Assembly (NCBI GenBank): GCA_022606135.1
Contig: JABYQN010000005.1
Span: 1,798,001-1,862,000 of the forward strand
Direction: 5' to 3'
DNA from: Fomes fomentarius
Taxonomy: Eukaryota; Basidiomycota; Agaricomycetes; Polyporales; Polyporaceae
DNA length: 64,000 bases
This document shows, piece by piece, positions 10,991-27,761 of this stretch (position 1 is the stretch's first letter; each line of letters opens with the position of its first letter). The translations under genes and the position numbers were made by a program. The notes beneath the pieces are model-generated. The model did no database searches. It was given only the letters and a program-made list of their open reading frames with translations, and had not been told where the DNA came from.

Positions 10991-11692
10991 GATAATGCAG
11001 AAGATAAATAGGAAGAGCAAAATTGCTCTCACAGTAGGCGAAGGTATGATACATCGAGTTCGCTAGGCTCTTAGCTAGTCTGCGTCAACCATTGAGAGAG
11101 ACATGGAATGATTCCCACATGAGTGCCCATGGCCCGGGTCATTCAATAGACACATGGGTTTACATTTGAGTATGTGGGAAGAGATACTACGCACGAAGAG
11201 GTCGTACGGGCTGCCCTCGATATTCGGCGCGGCGTCCTGTACACCGTACGGTAAGAAATTAGATTATGTACGCAGAACATCGCTATCAGTATATACGTAC
11301 CTTCTCGCTCGCTGTCTCGCGGTGCTTCTGTTCGTCAGTCCCCCGCCCGTGCCATGGGAATGAAATCACGTATAATGAGGTAGTTCCCGGGTGTTTCTAC
11401 TCAATCCTGACTAAACTCCCCGTGAGCGGACGCCGTGCCCTGACGACAGAGGTTAGTACATAGTGGAAGTGATGCTAAGTTGGCAGTGGTAGAGTGCCAA
11501 GTTGGCACTCTATCGTAGTCTTTTTGATTTGAATAGCCGCCTGTAAGTACGATTAGATCGGCGCCGTGCAATCCTAATGTCACGTGTAACGACGCGTCGC
11601 ACGCGTCCAATATGAAAGTGGCCTTGTTTCCCTGGGACCACAACCACCACTATTGCCTACCACGACTTCCTCATGCCCTTGATCCTTACACC

Positions 11693-16246
<4,554 letters not shown>

Positions 16247-16452
16247 TAAGAGCATCTGTACACGTATCCCTGTCGTATTCTGACGTATCCTCGCACGACT
16301 CGCACTGTTCACCGCGCTGCCCGTCCACACGCGCGCGAAGGCTAAAGGTATGAGCGTAATGTGGACCCCTGTCTACGCGTGTCTGTAATGTATTGGCATC
16401 TACAATTCGACCATCGCAATGATGTCCAGTAGTGCATCGTCCGAACTTGTCC

Positions 16453-18133
16453 TCAAGCCTTGCCATTCCCGACTTTGCCGTTGCCATTCGCCTGCGATGC
16501 GCTCCTGTCCGCCTCCGCCATCTCATATGCCTGATACAGCCTCTCGAACCTCTCCAGCAACACCTCCCCAGCGTTCGGGTGCTCTTCCCACACCGGGAAC
16601 GCGAGGACGCCGGGTCGCTCGTTCCCCCACCGGTCGTTCTCCGAGCCGAAGCGCAGTGCCTGCACCCGGGTGCCCGTCTTCTTGTGGTACGAGTGCCAGT
16701 ACGGGTACTCGATGTCTTCGGGGGATATGCGGGGGTAGTTACGCACAGTTGGGATCGCGCGGAGGGGGACGAGCGCGAGGTGCACGGTCGCGACGGCGGC
16801 GGCATATAGAGACATGAGCACATGGGGGGAGCCGATGAGGCGGACCTACAGAGACAGACAGGCGTGGAAGTGGAAGTGGGATGGTGAGGGTGGATGAACA
16901 GGGACGGGGGAAGGGAGAGGGGAGAGGGGGACTCACAAGGAAGAACGCAGCGAGCATGAGGTACCGCCAGCCGGGTATGGGGATGTTGAGGAGCGCGCTC
17001 ATGTTTGTCGCGGTGATTCCGGGGCTGGAGATCTGGTGGTGGATCTCGCCGTGCGGGGCGACGAGCTCGGACAGGGACGAGGGGCGGCCTGTTTCTTGTG
17101 CCTCTAGAGTGCGCTTCTCGAGCTCGGAGCAGATGAGCTCGGCTTGGTATTTGGAGGCTTGGTAGGAATGCGTCGTCTTGGTGAGCTGCCAGTCTTCCTT
17201 GGGGTCGAACGCGGGCTCGGCGTCGAGTGAGGACATCCAGAGGACGCGTGCGGATGAACCGGACGCGCGTGCATAAGCAAGCAGGAGGTGTTGGAGGGAG
17301 CGGTACTGGAGTGCAGGCGTGAGTTTGGGTGATGTGGACGAGCAGAGAAGGACACTCACTAGCACGTAGTGGCCGAATACGTTGCATTGCCATGTGTAGC
17401 CGAGGTTGTCCTTGCTCAGTACCCCGCTCAGTTGAATGTTCCGACGTGGGTATTGAAGTCCGAGTATCGGACGTCTCAGAATGTCGAGCACGAAACCGGG
17501 GACGTCCAAATGACTGTATGTCGCAGTGCCGGCATTAAATATGAGGTGTGAGATGTATTCATACCTAGGTCATTCAGTGGAGTGAGTCAGTCTCTCGCCG
17601 AATACGAGCATTTGTTGAAGAGGTGGGAGGAAGGTAGATGGGAACGTGAGGAAGGGACGTACTTCTGGGATATGGTCTTACCGAAGTCTAGCACGCTTTT
17701 CACCGACGACAAGTCTAGCACCTCCAGCTCTAGTCGCGCATTCTGCCGGAACCTCTTCGCATACTTCTCTTCCTCCGACCCTCGCACCAGCTTCGCAACA
17801 TGCTTGTCTAGAAGGGCGTAAAGCTTCGTCCGTGCGTCCTGCGCGCGCTTGGGGTCCCGACACGCCATGATGATTGTGACGCCAGCATCTGGGTCGAACG
17901 TATATTCGTCAGCGATGCCTTGGGTCGGGTATCCATATGTTGCATTTTCGATGTCGACGTTGAAGAATGGCTGAGCATCAGGGGGTCTTGCGTAGGAAAG
18001 CTGGACGAGGAGACGGTGGCAGACGCCGAATCCGACACCACTGAGTTTGGTGAGTATCAAGCCTGTTTAGCGCCGAGAAGAGCTAGACGTACCCGTTGGC
18101 TCCTGTGACGACGATAACAAGGCCTTTCGACAT
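16453..18133 (-). CDS. ERG27: 3-keto-steroid reductase ERG27
   Basis: Erg27 reduces the C-3 ketone during C-4 demethylation of ergosterol precursors, working with Erg25, Erg26 and Erg28 at the ER and lipid droplets. The SDR fold is visible: MSKGLVIVVTGANGGVGFG (NADPH-binding TGxxxGxG, split by an intron after bases 18133-18093), then NAGTATYSHLDVP, then the Erg27-specific NIQLSGVLSKDNLGYTWQCN close to yeast YKIQLVGVKSKDDMGL. The catalytic SLDAEP region and Tyr-x-x-x-Lys (SYQASKYQAEL) follow, then ITATNMS. A hydrophobic segment near the C-terminus (YLMLAAFFL, LYAAAVATVHLALVPL) fits membrane association. The tail is Gly/Asn/Lys-rich, ending at TGA 16455-16453. Five or more introns. It diverges from the HET gene. 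Confidence 0.92.
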
Positions 18134-18652
18134 GCTGGACCGCTGAGATCAACGTGCGACGAGCGGGGAACGTGGGGGAAGCGTCGAGGACGGCGGGAAA
18201 GGGCACCGCGCCGCTGCTGTCCACATCGTCCCATCCGCACAAAATCCAATATACGCGCGGAGGCGCTCGGCAGCGATCTTCTGCCAGTGGGACCTTGCTC
18301 TATACCAAGTTGCCAACTCCCATTTTCTGTCTCAGGATGTGGCTTGGTAAGAGGTCAAGATTCGTTAGAAAACTAAAAAGATGGTCCGCGTGTGCGGCGC
18401 CGCAGGGCCCCGTGCTGGCAGGTGGGCGGTACGCCTACCACAAGTGACAACGAGACATCTAAGGGTGAATGCGCAGTGCGCGAATCCCCACGACGGTCTT
18501 CGGACCATACCCACCTATACTTATAGCGTTGATACCAATGAACAGCTTGACAGGCAGCTTGACCGCACCTCTCCTACCCATCTGTGAGACAGCTTCCAGG
18601 TGCTGCTGTTTTTGGCTGTAGCGCTGACCATCATGGTTTGCGTATACAGGGG
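18134..18652. other. Divergent promoter region ERG27/HET gene
   Basis: This 519 bp between two divergent starts must hold both promoters. No clear TATA or sterol-response element could be picked out with confidence. No gene is supported. Confidence 0.4.
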
Positions 18653-20321
18653 ATGTGGCTTCTTGACACAGAGAATGGCCACCTTGTCCAAGCCAATGGA
18701 CGCTCTCGTTATGCTATCCTATCGCACGTATGGTCTCCCGAAGGCGAACAATCGTTCCAGGATACAGTTCAATGCCTTCGATCTGAGGGCCTCTCCGCAT
18801 TCTCTGACAAGGTCCGGGGATCCTGCACCTTCGCCAGACGGAACGGATACCGAAAGCTCTGGGTTGACTCATGCTGCATCGACAAGACAAGTAGCGCTGA
18901 GCAATCCGAGGCCATCAACTCAATGTTCCTCTGGTATACTCAGGCGCACCTTTGCCTTGTCTATCTGGACGACGTCGAAGCATGCGAGGATCCACGCGCC
19001 CTCGGGTCTATGTTCCGTCGAAGCAAATGGTCAACAAGAGGCTGGACGCTCCAAGAGCTCATCGCTCCCCGCTTTGTCCTCTTCGTTTCCCGTGATTGGC
19101 GTCCTATAGGCACCAAGACGAGCCTCGTGGACGTCATCGAAGAAGTGACCGGAATCGACCGTGCTATCCTCCTTCTTCAGCAGTCTCTCCATTCTATCAG
19201 TGTCGCGCGGCGCATGTCGTGGGCAGCCCGTCGGACCACCACCCGCATAGAGGATGAGGCGTATTCGCTCTTGGGTATTATTGACATCCACATGCCGACA
19301 TTGTATGGGGAAGGTCGACATGCGTTCATCAGGCTCCAGGAGGAGATCTTGAAGCGCATCCCGGACCAGAGCATCTTCCTCTGGGGAAGGATCTCGCGCG
19401 ACCCAGTCATGCTCTCTGGAACCGCCCACAACTATCCCTTCTCCACCCACCAGTCACGCACGATGGGGATGCTCCTTGCACCTTCCCCAAAAGCATTCGC
19501 CGACATACCCCCACTGCGAGCGTGCCTTTCGAGGCGGTAGCCAGATTTGCACAAAGGTCTACATCACTACCGGAGTTCGCTGTCACCAGCCACGGCATAC
19601 GCGCCAAATTCCTCATCATGACGTGCGAGTCGAGTCGCCGCTCGACATATTTCGCTCTCCTTCCATGCGTAGACTCGACGGGCGCCTTCTTTGCCTTGCT
19701 GCTTCGCCCAGACACCTCGCATGCGCTGTCCCAAGATCGTTTCCTTGTCGGCGACTGGACTGTCGGCGGTCCCATTCGCTTGACCTGCTTCTCAGAAGCA
19801 GATCTGGTGGAAAGACTACAAAGTGAACAGGTCAGCGTGGAGGCCAGAGAGATCTATCTGCCATACAGGTCTGCCACCCAATGTCTAGGTGACTCGATTG
19901 CGAGAACTTCCAGTGTCCCTGCTCCATCATCATCCCAGACTGGGTGCAGGCGAAACTGGAGAAGGAAGGCTACGTGATCACCAACACCCAGATGCAGGGC
20001 GGCATGATACATGTCATCCCCGAACAGAAAAGCTGCACCATGTTGCTGCTGATGAACGAAATCGACTCTGAGGCTCACTCGGTGATTATCATCCTGTGCG
20101 AGACGAGTGACTTCTCTCCGTCATCGAGCCTCCAGGCATGGGTCACCTATGTGGGTATGTCTCCGGACGCGTACTGGGCACTGTTGCGGCCCGATGCACT
20201 TGTTCAGGACTGGAAGAACCATTCCAAAGACTTTTCCCTGCCGGGGTTGTGTGTTCGACTGCAGTTCACCCCATGGGATAATCATACGTATGCGCTCAAC
20301 ATTGATATCTCTTCTTTGTGA
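18653..20321 (+). CDS. HET-domain protein, two frame breaks
   Basis: HET domains occur in fungal vegetative-incompatibility and other self/non-self proteins. ATG 18653 opens the basidiomycete form: MWLLDTENGHL, YAILSHVWSPEGEQSFQD, a KLWVDSCCIDKTSSAEQSEA core, LCLVYLDDVEAC, and STRGWTLQELIAPRFVLFVS. DEAYSLLGIIDIHMPTLYGEG follows in the usual place. The HET domain itself is intact (to about 19500). The frame then shifts near the C5 run at 19508-19512 (continuing VPFEAVARFAQRSTSLPEF) and again near 19885-19905 (continuing CSIIIPDWVQAKLEKEGY), ending at TGA 20319-20321. No plausible intron accounts for either shift. Either the gene is decaying, the C-terminal region uses unusual splicing, or the assembly has indels. 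Confidence 0.72.
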
Positions 20322-20497
20322 CTCAATCCCGTCGGAGTCATGACTACTATCCACGTTATTTTGTTGCTATCGCCTGTACTGGTTCAGTATTTGAGTACAT
20401 GTGTTCGAACCCAGGCACTCGGCGGTCCGAAGTTCCGAAGATAGAGTTGTGGGCGCCAAAGGGTATTTTGGAGGGAGCAAGGTCTTCGGTGGACGTG

Positions 20498-22025
20498 ATG
20501 CTGCTTGTTCGTGTCCCGCGCTGCTGCTCTAGGCTCCCTCTCTCCTTCTCCTCTTCCCGCACATACACGTCCGCATCATCACTACCGCCTCTACCACCAC
20601 TAGAAGAATGGCGAAAGCTATTCCCCTGGAGCAGCGTCGCGCGTAGGGATCGCGTGTTCCTGAGCAACCTTGACACCGCACGCAAAGTCGCGCAGTCGTT
20701 CATCAAGGACAGTCCCACAAATGGGAAGGGCAAGGTGGTTATTGAGGCCTTCCCTGGTGCGTGCTATTTGTCATGTCTCTTGGTTCGCCACTCACGATTC
20801 ATGCATGAACAGGACCTGGCACGCTGTCGCGCGCGCTGCTTGAGTTACCCAAGTCTGCGCTGAGCAAGCTGGTGATCTTGGAGGAGGATGAGAGCTACTT
20901 GGAGTATCTGCAGGTGAGCGCATATGTCGACCCGTTCGTCTGTCGGTCCCAACTGTCGCGTTTAGCCTCTGCAGGACGCGGATCCCCGTGTGACGGTTGT
21001 ACCTATGTCTGGCCATAGCTGGGACACGTACACTTATCTAGAGGAGCAAGGGATCTTCAACGAGGTAGAAGCAGCTCCATGGGAGAAGGGCTCAAGTGAG
21101 TGAGATTTCTTCCAGCCAGCTATCACCAGCACAGTAAGACCGCCTATGTCTTTCTTTGTACGTGCTGACGCATCTGTGCAGTACCCAACCTACACTTCGT
21201 TGCGCATCTCCCACATAGCGTCTTGAAAGGAGAACAACTCATTGCCCAATTGTTCCGTTGTATCCCGGAACGTTCATGGCTGTTTCAATACGGCCGTGTC
21301 CCCATGAGCATGATTCTGAACGAGCATGTCTGGCAGGTACGTTTGCATCCCGATGCCCTGACTTCCGACGTTCGCGACTCACACGTATCCCGCATATGCA
21401 GCGCTTGTCGGCGCCGCCAGGGAACCTCAAGCGATGTAAACTCTCCGTCGTAGGAGAGGCCACAGCGGATATCCAAGAAGTGCTGGACCCCGACTTGCTC
21501 GCGCCGTATGAGAACACCTTTCACCCTCCGCCGGCCATCGGCAAGGGTGCGAAAACGTCGAGGAGAGCCGGACAAACTATGCGTGTCATCTCGTCGATAC
21601 CGTACCCAGAGCAGGTCATCCAGAAAGGCCAGACGGACCAGTGGGACTATTGCTTGCGGCGGCTGTTCGTCCTGAAGAGCACGATGCTCAAGGGCGCGCT
21701 GAAGTACGTGCCACCCTGTTGCGCGTTGTGTATGTCCGCTGTGCTCATTCGGTACCTGTAGCTCGCTCGCCCCTGGTGCGGGCACTCTTGCTGACGTCTT
21801 GACGTCGACGAGCGTGCCTCGCGAACAGCGCGTCAACCTCACGAAGAAGGTCCGCGAGCTGAACGTAGCGGACTGGGCTCTGATATTACGAGCGTTCGAT
21901 AATTGGCCGTTTAAGCCAGATGTACGTGTCTATCTTGTTGAAGTTGCTCGCGCGGAGGACTGATGCTTGTGGTGTACTCGTAGGACCTACTGATTGGCGG
22001 TGCGTTCCTGCTCGAGGACCCGTAG
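20498..22025 (+). CDS. MTF1-like mitochondrial transcription factor
   Basis: Family members resemble rRNA adenine dimethyltransferases; yeast Mtf1 helps mitochondrial RNA polymerase melt promoters. ATG 20498 opens an Arg/Ser-rich mitochondrial presequence (MLLVRVPRCCSRLPLSFSSS). The fold follows: FLSNLDTARKVAQSF, VVIEAFPGPGTLSRALLELP (SAM-site-like GPG), VILEEDESYLEYLQ, VTVVPMSGHSWDTYTYLEE, LHFVAHLPHSVLKGEQLIAQ, RVPMSMILNEHVWQRLSAPP, then helical RVNLTKKVRELNVADWALIL. About six introns. The last acceptor at 21981-21983 gives DLLIGGAFLLEDP and stop 22023-22025. This acceptor and exon are tandemly repeated just downstream (see repeat). The call rests on family resemblance; a dimethyltransferase is the main alternative. 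Confidence 0.85.
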
Positions 22026-22062
22026 GACCTACTGATTTGGCGGCGCGTTCTTGCTCGAGGAC
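21979..22062 (+). repeat. Tandem duplication of last splice acceptor and exon
   Basis: Copy 1 (21979-22019) and copy 2 (22021-22062) both read CGTAGGACCTACTGATT followed by GGCGG.GCGTTC.TGCTCGAGGAC. They differ by a T insertion and two substitutions. Each copy contains the TAG acceptor and the DLLI codons of the MTF1-like gene. Using copy 2 would shift the tail to DLLIWRRVLARGLALHICGG and extend it to a stop at about 22183. Confidence 0.9.
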
Positions 22063-22566
22063 TAGCGCTGCATATATGTGGTGGTGTATGTTGTTTGAGT
22101 CCTATAGAATTCTATCCGTCTCATACCTCAGGCCCAGTGGCATCTTATACATGGGTTGCTCGATGTGACCGTCTAACTAGGATATGACCTCCGACCGAGT
22201 CGTTCTGCCTCTGATACCTGCTTTCTAGTCTCCCTTCTTGACGCTCGTCTACAAGGACAACTCCAGCGCTCACCAACCTTGCGTGCGAAAATTTAAGGTG
22301 TGCTCTGATCGGCTATTGAACTCCGCTATGGCTGCATCTCCCCAGTATAGGAAGGTTGTGAGCGATGGTGTTGTCCTGTAGAATGTCAGGAGCCGAGACT
22401 ACTTCGATGTCTCGAGTGCTGCAGGTTATTCAGCAAGAAACTATGATCACCGAGCGAAGGGCCGCGCCTACACAGATGATACTTTATAGAAAATCGATAT
22501 GGTGGAGACGTACTAGGAATGCCAACTACTCGCTACAAACAAAGAGATACTGATATCCTCGCTACC
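22026..22566. other. Convergent intergenic region
   Basis: This 541 bp holds copy 2 of the tandem repeat and the 3' regions of the MTF1-like and CTF4 genes. Nothing else is recognised. Confidence 0.4.
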
Positions 22567-25500
22567 TCAATCCGCGCCTACGTCTAGTTGCCTCTTCTGA
22601 GGCTCTGGTGAGTCTGGCCACTCAATGGGCTCCTAGAGGATATGCCAGAAACGTCAGTTGACTGAGCTGCTCTGACATATACGTGCTATCTAACCTCCAT
22701 TGTATCCACCTGGGTCTCGTCGACGATTTGTGTGTCCCCGCCTTCCTGGCTGTCCACCTGAGTTTCCTCCATGACAATTTCCGTCGACTGCGTGTCGGTC
22801 TGCGTGTCTTGGCCCGCTCTATCTGCAGGCTCCTCAGCGGTGGGAGTGCCTTTCTTCTTCTTTGGGGCTGCAGGGGCGCCTTTCTTGTCTGCGGCCTGCA
22901 CAGCGGGGAGACCGAACAGAGTTGTCTGACGGCCTGTCTCCTTCTTCTCTTTGCCCTTGCCCTTCTGAGCTGGTCCTGGGGTTACAACAGCCATGTCAGC
23001 AATCGGTAGAGGCGAGGGTTCAACCAAGAGAGAGAAAGAAAGATAAGAGAGAAAGAGAGAGAGAGAACATACGCTTGCCCTTATCAGCTTCAGCAGCGTC
23101 GACCTTGACGAAGAAGCTCTCGCTCTTGTGCACGGACCTATTTGCGTCAGCGCTGCGCGCGAATGGATTGCGGTTGTTGTCGGCGGCTGGTTTCCGAGCG
23201 AAGGGGTTACTTCCTGTGAAACGACAAGTTCGTCAGTCAGTGTTTATATCGATACGATGACTACCGGGTGAGAGCATGTACTCACGAGCTTGTGGAGGTG
23301 GCATCCGCGCAGTGGACGCTGACTCGGTACCGATCGCGCGTCGCTTTGCGCCAGCGTCGAGACCAGGCGAACGGGTCTCTCGCACAGGCTCGTCTTCTGC
23401 CGGCCGCTTCCGCTTCTCGCCAGGTGACGACCAGGAAAAGTCGTCGTCCTGTGTGCTATCCGCAAAGGACGTGCCGAAAACAGTGCTGTCCTCCGTCATC
23501 TGGCTCTGCGCAGGGGTATGCGAAGATACACCAGGAGCAGGCGTCGCACGCTCGAGTCCGGGTCGGTGCAACGCAGGCGGCGGTTGGAAGTCTGAGAACG
23601 GCTTCGGCTTTGCATTGGTCGTCGCGTACCCTGCGGTGGGAAGACGCATGGCGGGGACGGGCGCGAAGTCGCTCGCAATCTGTTGTCGGCGGTCGCGCAG
23701 GTCCTCGAGGCGGTCATTCTCTGCGCGCTCGTCTTTGAGCATCTCCATCTTCTCTTGCAAACCAAGAAGGTGGTAGAACCCTGCAATCTTGATCGCTGCG
23801 TCAAATGAGGGCGTGAGGTGGAGCATGCGCGTGAGGTCGAGGGCACGCGCGAGACGGTCGGTCTTGCAGGAGTGTTGGATGAGCTGGATGAGAGACTTGT
23901 CGAGCGCGAGTTCGCGCACAGCGAGGGTGTCAGAGGTCAACTCATCCCCAAGACTATCGCGGATGATGTCGAGAGTCATGTTCTCGCGTGCAAACCTAGA
24001 TAGCCGCGATCAGCCGTCGAACGAGACCTACTAGATACCTAGCCACTTACTGTTCCTCAAGAGGTGCCTCCTTCGGGTCTGTCCGCTTGAACGGTAAGCG
24101 AATGGGCAGTTCCTGGATCAGCGGCCTAGGGAACCCAGGGTGCCGTTGGCGACCCTTGAGGATGAGACACATGAAGTTGTCGCCCACGACGCCGACAGGC
24201 CAGTACGACTCGTCCTTGCCTTCGCGGCGCTCGAGCTTGTTCGTGTCCAGCACGCGCATCCAAGTCGCTGACAGTGGTATCCGGAACCGTGGCATGACAT
24301 TCAAAATGCCTGTTGAGTCGTAGATCGCTGGTGCCTATGCGTATGCGGTGAGTACAGGAGTCAAAAGAACACGAAAGAGTTCAACCCACTCCCTCCTCGG
24401 TGATGCCTACCCACTTGAGCGTGTGCCGTTTCGGAATAGGCAACGTGCTCTGCTGCAGAATGCAATAATCGTCGAACTTGATCAGTCTTCCAGTGAGATT
24501 CTGCGACCCTGTGAGATGGAAGGCATCAGCACAACCCTATGTTGCCACATAAACTTGTCACTGACCATCCATTGTCGTGCTCCCATCACGCGTGACGATG
24601 AACACCCACTCGGGGCCCGCGACCATGGTCACGAAGTCCCCAGGCAAGCTCAAGCACGCTCTCTCAATACCGCTCCCGGTGAGGAAAATCAACTCGCCGT
24701 CGCTCGTTGCGACCACCACGTTGCCCAGTCCCTCGATGTCGACGTCGGTCCTCTCCCGTAGTGACTTGGAAGGAGGAGTTCCGCCTGCGGCAATGCCGAG
24801 CACCTGAGTACCCTTGGGGAGCTCGTACGTCCATTCGGCCTGTTGCGACCAGACCGCGTAGGGCTTGTAACACACGTGGGCTGCGTGTTCTGTCTCGGGC
24901 TGACATGCGTAGAGTGCACCGCGCTCACCTTCATCCCAGTCAGCATAGCAAACAAGTGAACGAGATTTAGATTTGAACGAACATACCCAACGATGCGAGG
25001 TCATAGCGGAAATGGTCCGTGAAATGGGTGCTCTTCCTCGCCGATCTGTCGTGGAACTCGACATTGATGATGTGGTGCGTATCTTGGTCTGTGACCTCGA
25101 TTACGCCTATCATATTGTATGCTGCGGGCAGTGCGACGTCAAGACGGTGCATATATGAGAAAACAATTTATCTAACCAAGGTAGCGCTTCTTGTTATCCA
25201 TAGGAGTCGATCCAGGCTGAAAGGCAGGCTGTGCCTTCGTGACACTCACTGTTCGCCTGGTCAGATAACAATTAGGATTACAGAGGGAAATATTGATACG
25301 TACCCATCTCTCGGACTCCACCCTCGGCCTTCAGTCGCTTCGCTTCGCCATCATCGTCGTCCATGACGCCAACATCATCCAGGATCCAGTCGTCGTTGTC
25401 CAAGTCGATACCAAGGTCCTCCTCAAGCTCCGCATCCTTATCCTTGCCTTTCGCAGTGCGTGGCGCAACACCCATATCGTCATCAAACAATGTCGGAGTG

Positions 25501-26905
25501 CCCTTCCGCTTGACGGGCACAGTCACAGAAGATGTGCCTACGGACGTCTTCACAGGGTCCGGCGCGGATGCAGGTATGCAATCTCGCCATCGAGTAAGTT
25601 CACCTGCTGTGTCAGTCCATGCGAGGAGATTCTTCGTAGGTGAGAACGCCATCTGAGATACAGGCGAAGGCAGTGAGCTCTGATATCTGTGACGGGAACC
25701 TCTGAGCAATTTGGCAGCTTTCAAAGTAAGATATATCCCCACCGAAAGAGCATGCGCCGATTTTGTGTTGCCCATATGAAGACACCGGACTTAAATGCTG
25801 CTGCCAGATACATGCCGTTCTTCGAGAGCGCAAGTGCTGTGACAGCCCCTGAACATGCGTCGTCCGAAAGGGTGGAGGACCTAGACCAGTCGTTGCGTGA
25901 TATTGTTACAATCTCTGCGGATGGGATGAATACGGGGTAGCAACACGAAATTCGCGTACACTCACCATGCGTTCGTGTCGCGACGAAGAAGTATTGACCG
26001 GAGGTGTGCCAGATCGCTGAGCAGTCATGGCCAAATTCTTCTGATCTGCTGGACGTTCATACAGGCACTCTTAGAGGTGCATGATGACTCACTCAAGATC
26101 CACCACTGCAGGAATGACCCCATCTATAACCTTTTCCTGCTTGGGCTCACTGCCGGAGGCATCCCACACGATAACCTTGCCATCTGCCCCACACGTGGTC
26201 TAGTCATGCGTGAACATCCAAGCCCCAAGGCCACGCCAACTCTGCGTACCAAAAGGGAACCGGAGGGATGCCATGTCGCCTTGCGTACTGCTTTGGTGTG
26301 ACCCTTGAGGAAGAATATCTTCGTGGTATCGGCGAGATCAACGATTTTCACGTCGGGCTCGCTATTGAAACATAAGAGTGTACACTTGACGGCAGGAGTG
26401 ACGTAGAAGGAAGCGGCGGAGACTCACTCGGATGTAACCGCAACTCTTGCGCCCTTAGGATCGACAGCCACGCATCGTATCGGAATCCCATGCGAACTCG
26501 TGACGAAGCCTTGTAGTGTCGGAGTGGAGTCTTGAGCCGACTTGAGCAGTTCATACTGCCTCACTTCTCCGTCCTTGCTGCCAGATAACCAGCAGTCGGC
26601 CTGGTGGTGATCAGAATTTGGACGCAGAAGATCGGACCAGGAAAACGACACACCCCGGCAGCAACTGTGGTAATCTCGTCCGCTGCCTCGGCAGCGCTGG
26701 GAGGCTCCTGTTCTTCACGTACGTCTGGGTCCCATAGCCTTACCAAACTGTCTGCTCCGCCGGTATAGACACGTCTAGAAGACAGGGGTGAGTGCAGAGC
26801 GGTCTAACCGAGGTAAAGAATAACTGACGAGCCGTCACGCGAGAATGCTAGACAAGTGTTGCCTGGTGCATGTGCGGGATGCCTCTGTCCCGCTTGAGAA
26901 GTCAT
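22567..26905 (-). CDS. CTF4: CTF4/WDHD1 (And-1/Mcl1) replisome adaptor
   Basis: Ctf4 is a nuclear adaptor linking the CMG helicase (GINS) to DNA polymerase alpha and is needed for cohesion establishment. It starts [20 protein letters not shown] at 26905. N-terminal WD40 repeats: [56 protein letters not shown] with [13 protein letters not shown], later [22 protein letters not shown]. An acidic linker ([16 protein letters not shown]) precedes the middle SepB-type beta-propeller ([39 protein letters not shown]) and the helical [19 protein letters not shown] domain. The tail is disordered, with [10 protein letters not shown], a Lys-rich block and [11 protein letters not shown], ending at TGA 22569-22567. 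About 15 introns. No HMG box is seen, as in other fungi. Confidence 0.92.
23028..23066. repeat. GA-rich tract in CTF4 intron
   Basis: A run of GAGA/GAAA repeats lies inside an intron of the minus-strand CTF4 gene. On the transcript it is a long CT tract just before the acceptor, that is, an extended polypyrimidine tract. Confidence 0.6.
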
Positions 26906-27761
26906 CGTAAGAAAGTAAGAGTAGTGATGCGAAGACGCGGGCGATACGGGAAGGTAGTGGATCGTGCCAAGATGACGCGCTCAACCTCAGCTAGCCACGA
27001 CGCGTGCGGTCACGTGTAACGACGCGCGTAAGTCACGCATCACAGTTGTTCTCACGGCAGCTGAGTTCCTCTGCTCTATATATATGAAACACTACTATCC
27101 AGGATCGTCCCACCGTAGTGACCATCAAATGAACCAAAACGTGAAGCAGCCCAAGAGTATTGAATATATGGAAAGTTCTAAGCGTACAGGTTATCGCTCT
27201 GTGCCCGATACTACACTGTGGAACAAGATATTCCAGTTTTTTGAGTCTTTGGCATCAACTCGCACCACTGCGAATTCCTTTACCGGAACAATTATCAGCA
27301 TCCTGGAACCGCTATTGTAACTCGACAACCTCCAGTAGCTCTCGTTCGATCCAGCTGCTGCCTTGAGATCAGCAATTCCCTGTTCCGAGTAATGGCTGTG
27401 ACTTGGAAGGACCTCCAACGTCTGAAGCCCGGACTCAGTACTCAGGGGGCCCGAGTCGCCGCTTGACCGAGGTCACGCTGAGCGCACTCGCCCCGTCCAC
27501 ACCTCGGGAACATAACTTGAACAGGCGGGTGCGACATAAGGACACGATGACACAACGCGAATAGATCAGCTATCACTAGGTATACAAATGCAGAACAACA
27601 CACAACACGAAGACTTTGAAGGGTCCGCCGCACATCATTATGTCTGTCATAGGCCTGAGTCAGCTCACCACCCAATCTACTACTGTGCATAAGACAATGG
27701 GAAATGAGACGGAAAATCTCTGGAGGTTTTACGCTTCGTCTAACCACTCACATTGCATCGC
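26906..27761. other. Region upstream of CTF4, nothing recognised
   Basis: This 856 bp spans the CTF4 upstream region and the 3' side of small secreted protein gene A. A TATATATA run near 27077 is not placed for CTF4. Short frames near 27084-27366 have no protein-like features. Confidence 0.4.

Larger units (their letters stand above)
9922..11692. other. Intergenic region with decayed duplicate genes
   Basis: This 1.8 kb lies between the orphan at 8195 and SMC3. It holds two remnants listed separately (10262-10580 and about 10930-10990). The rest is AT-richer than neighbouring exons and has no supported gene. The last 200 bp are the SMC3 upstream region. Confidence 0.5.

Noticed and set aside
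20402..20420. GTTCGAACC word resembling a tRNA T-loop
   Set aside because: No acceptor stem, D-arm or anticodon arm can be drawn from the preceding 60 bases; it lies in the MTF1-like gene upstream region.
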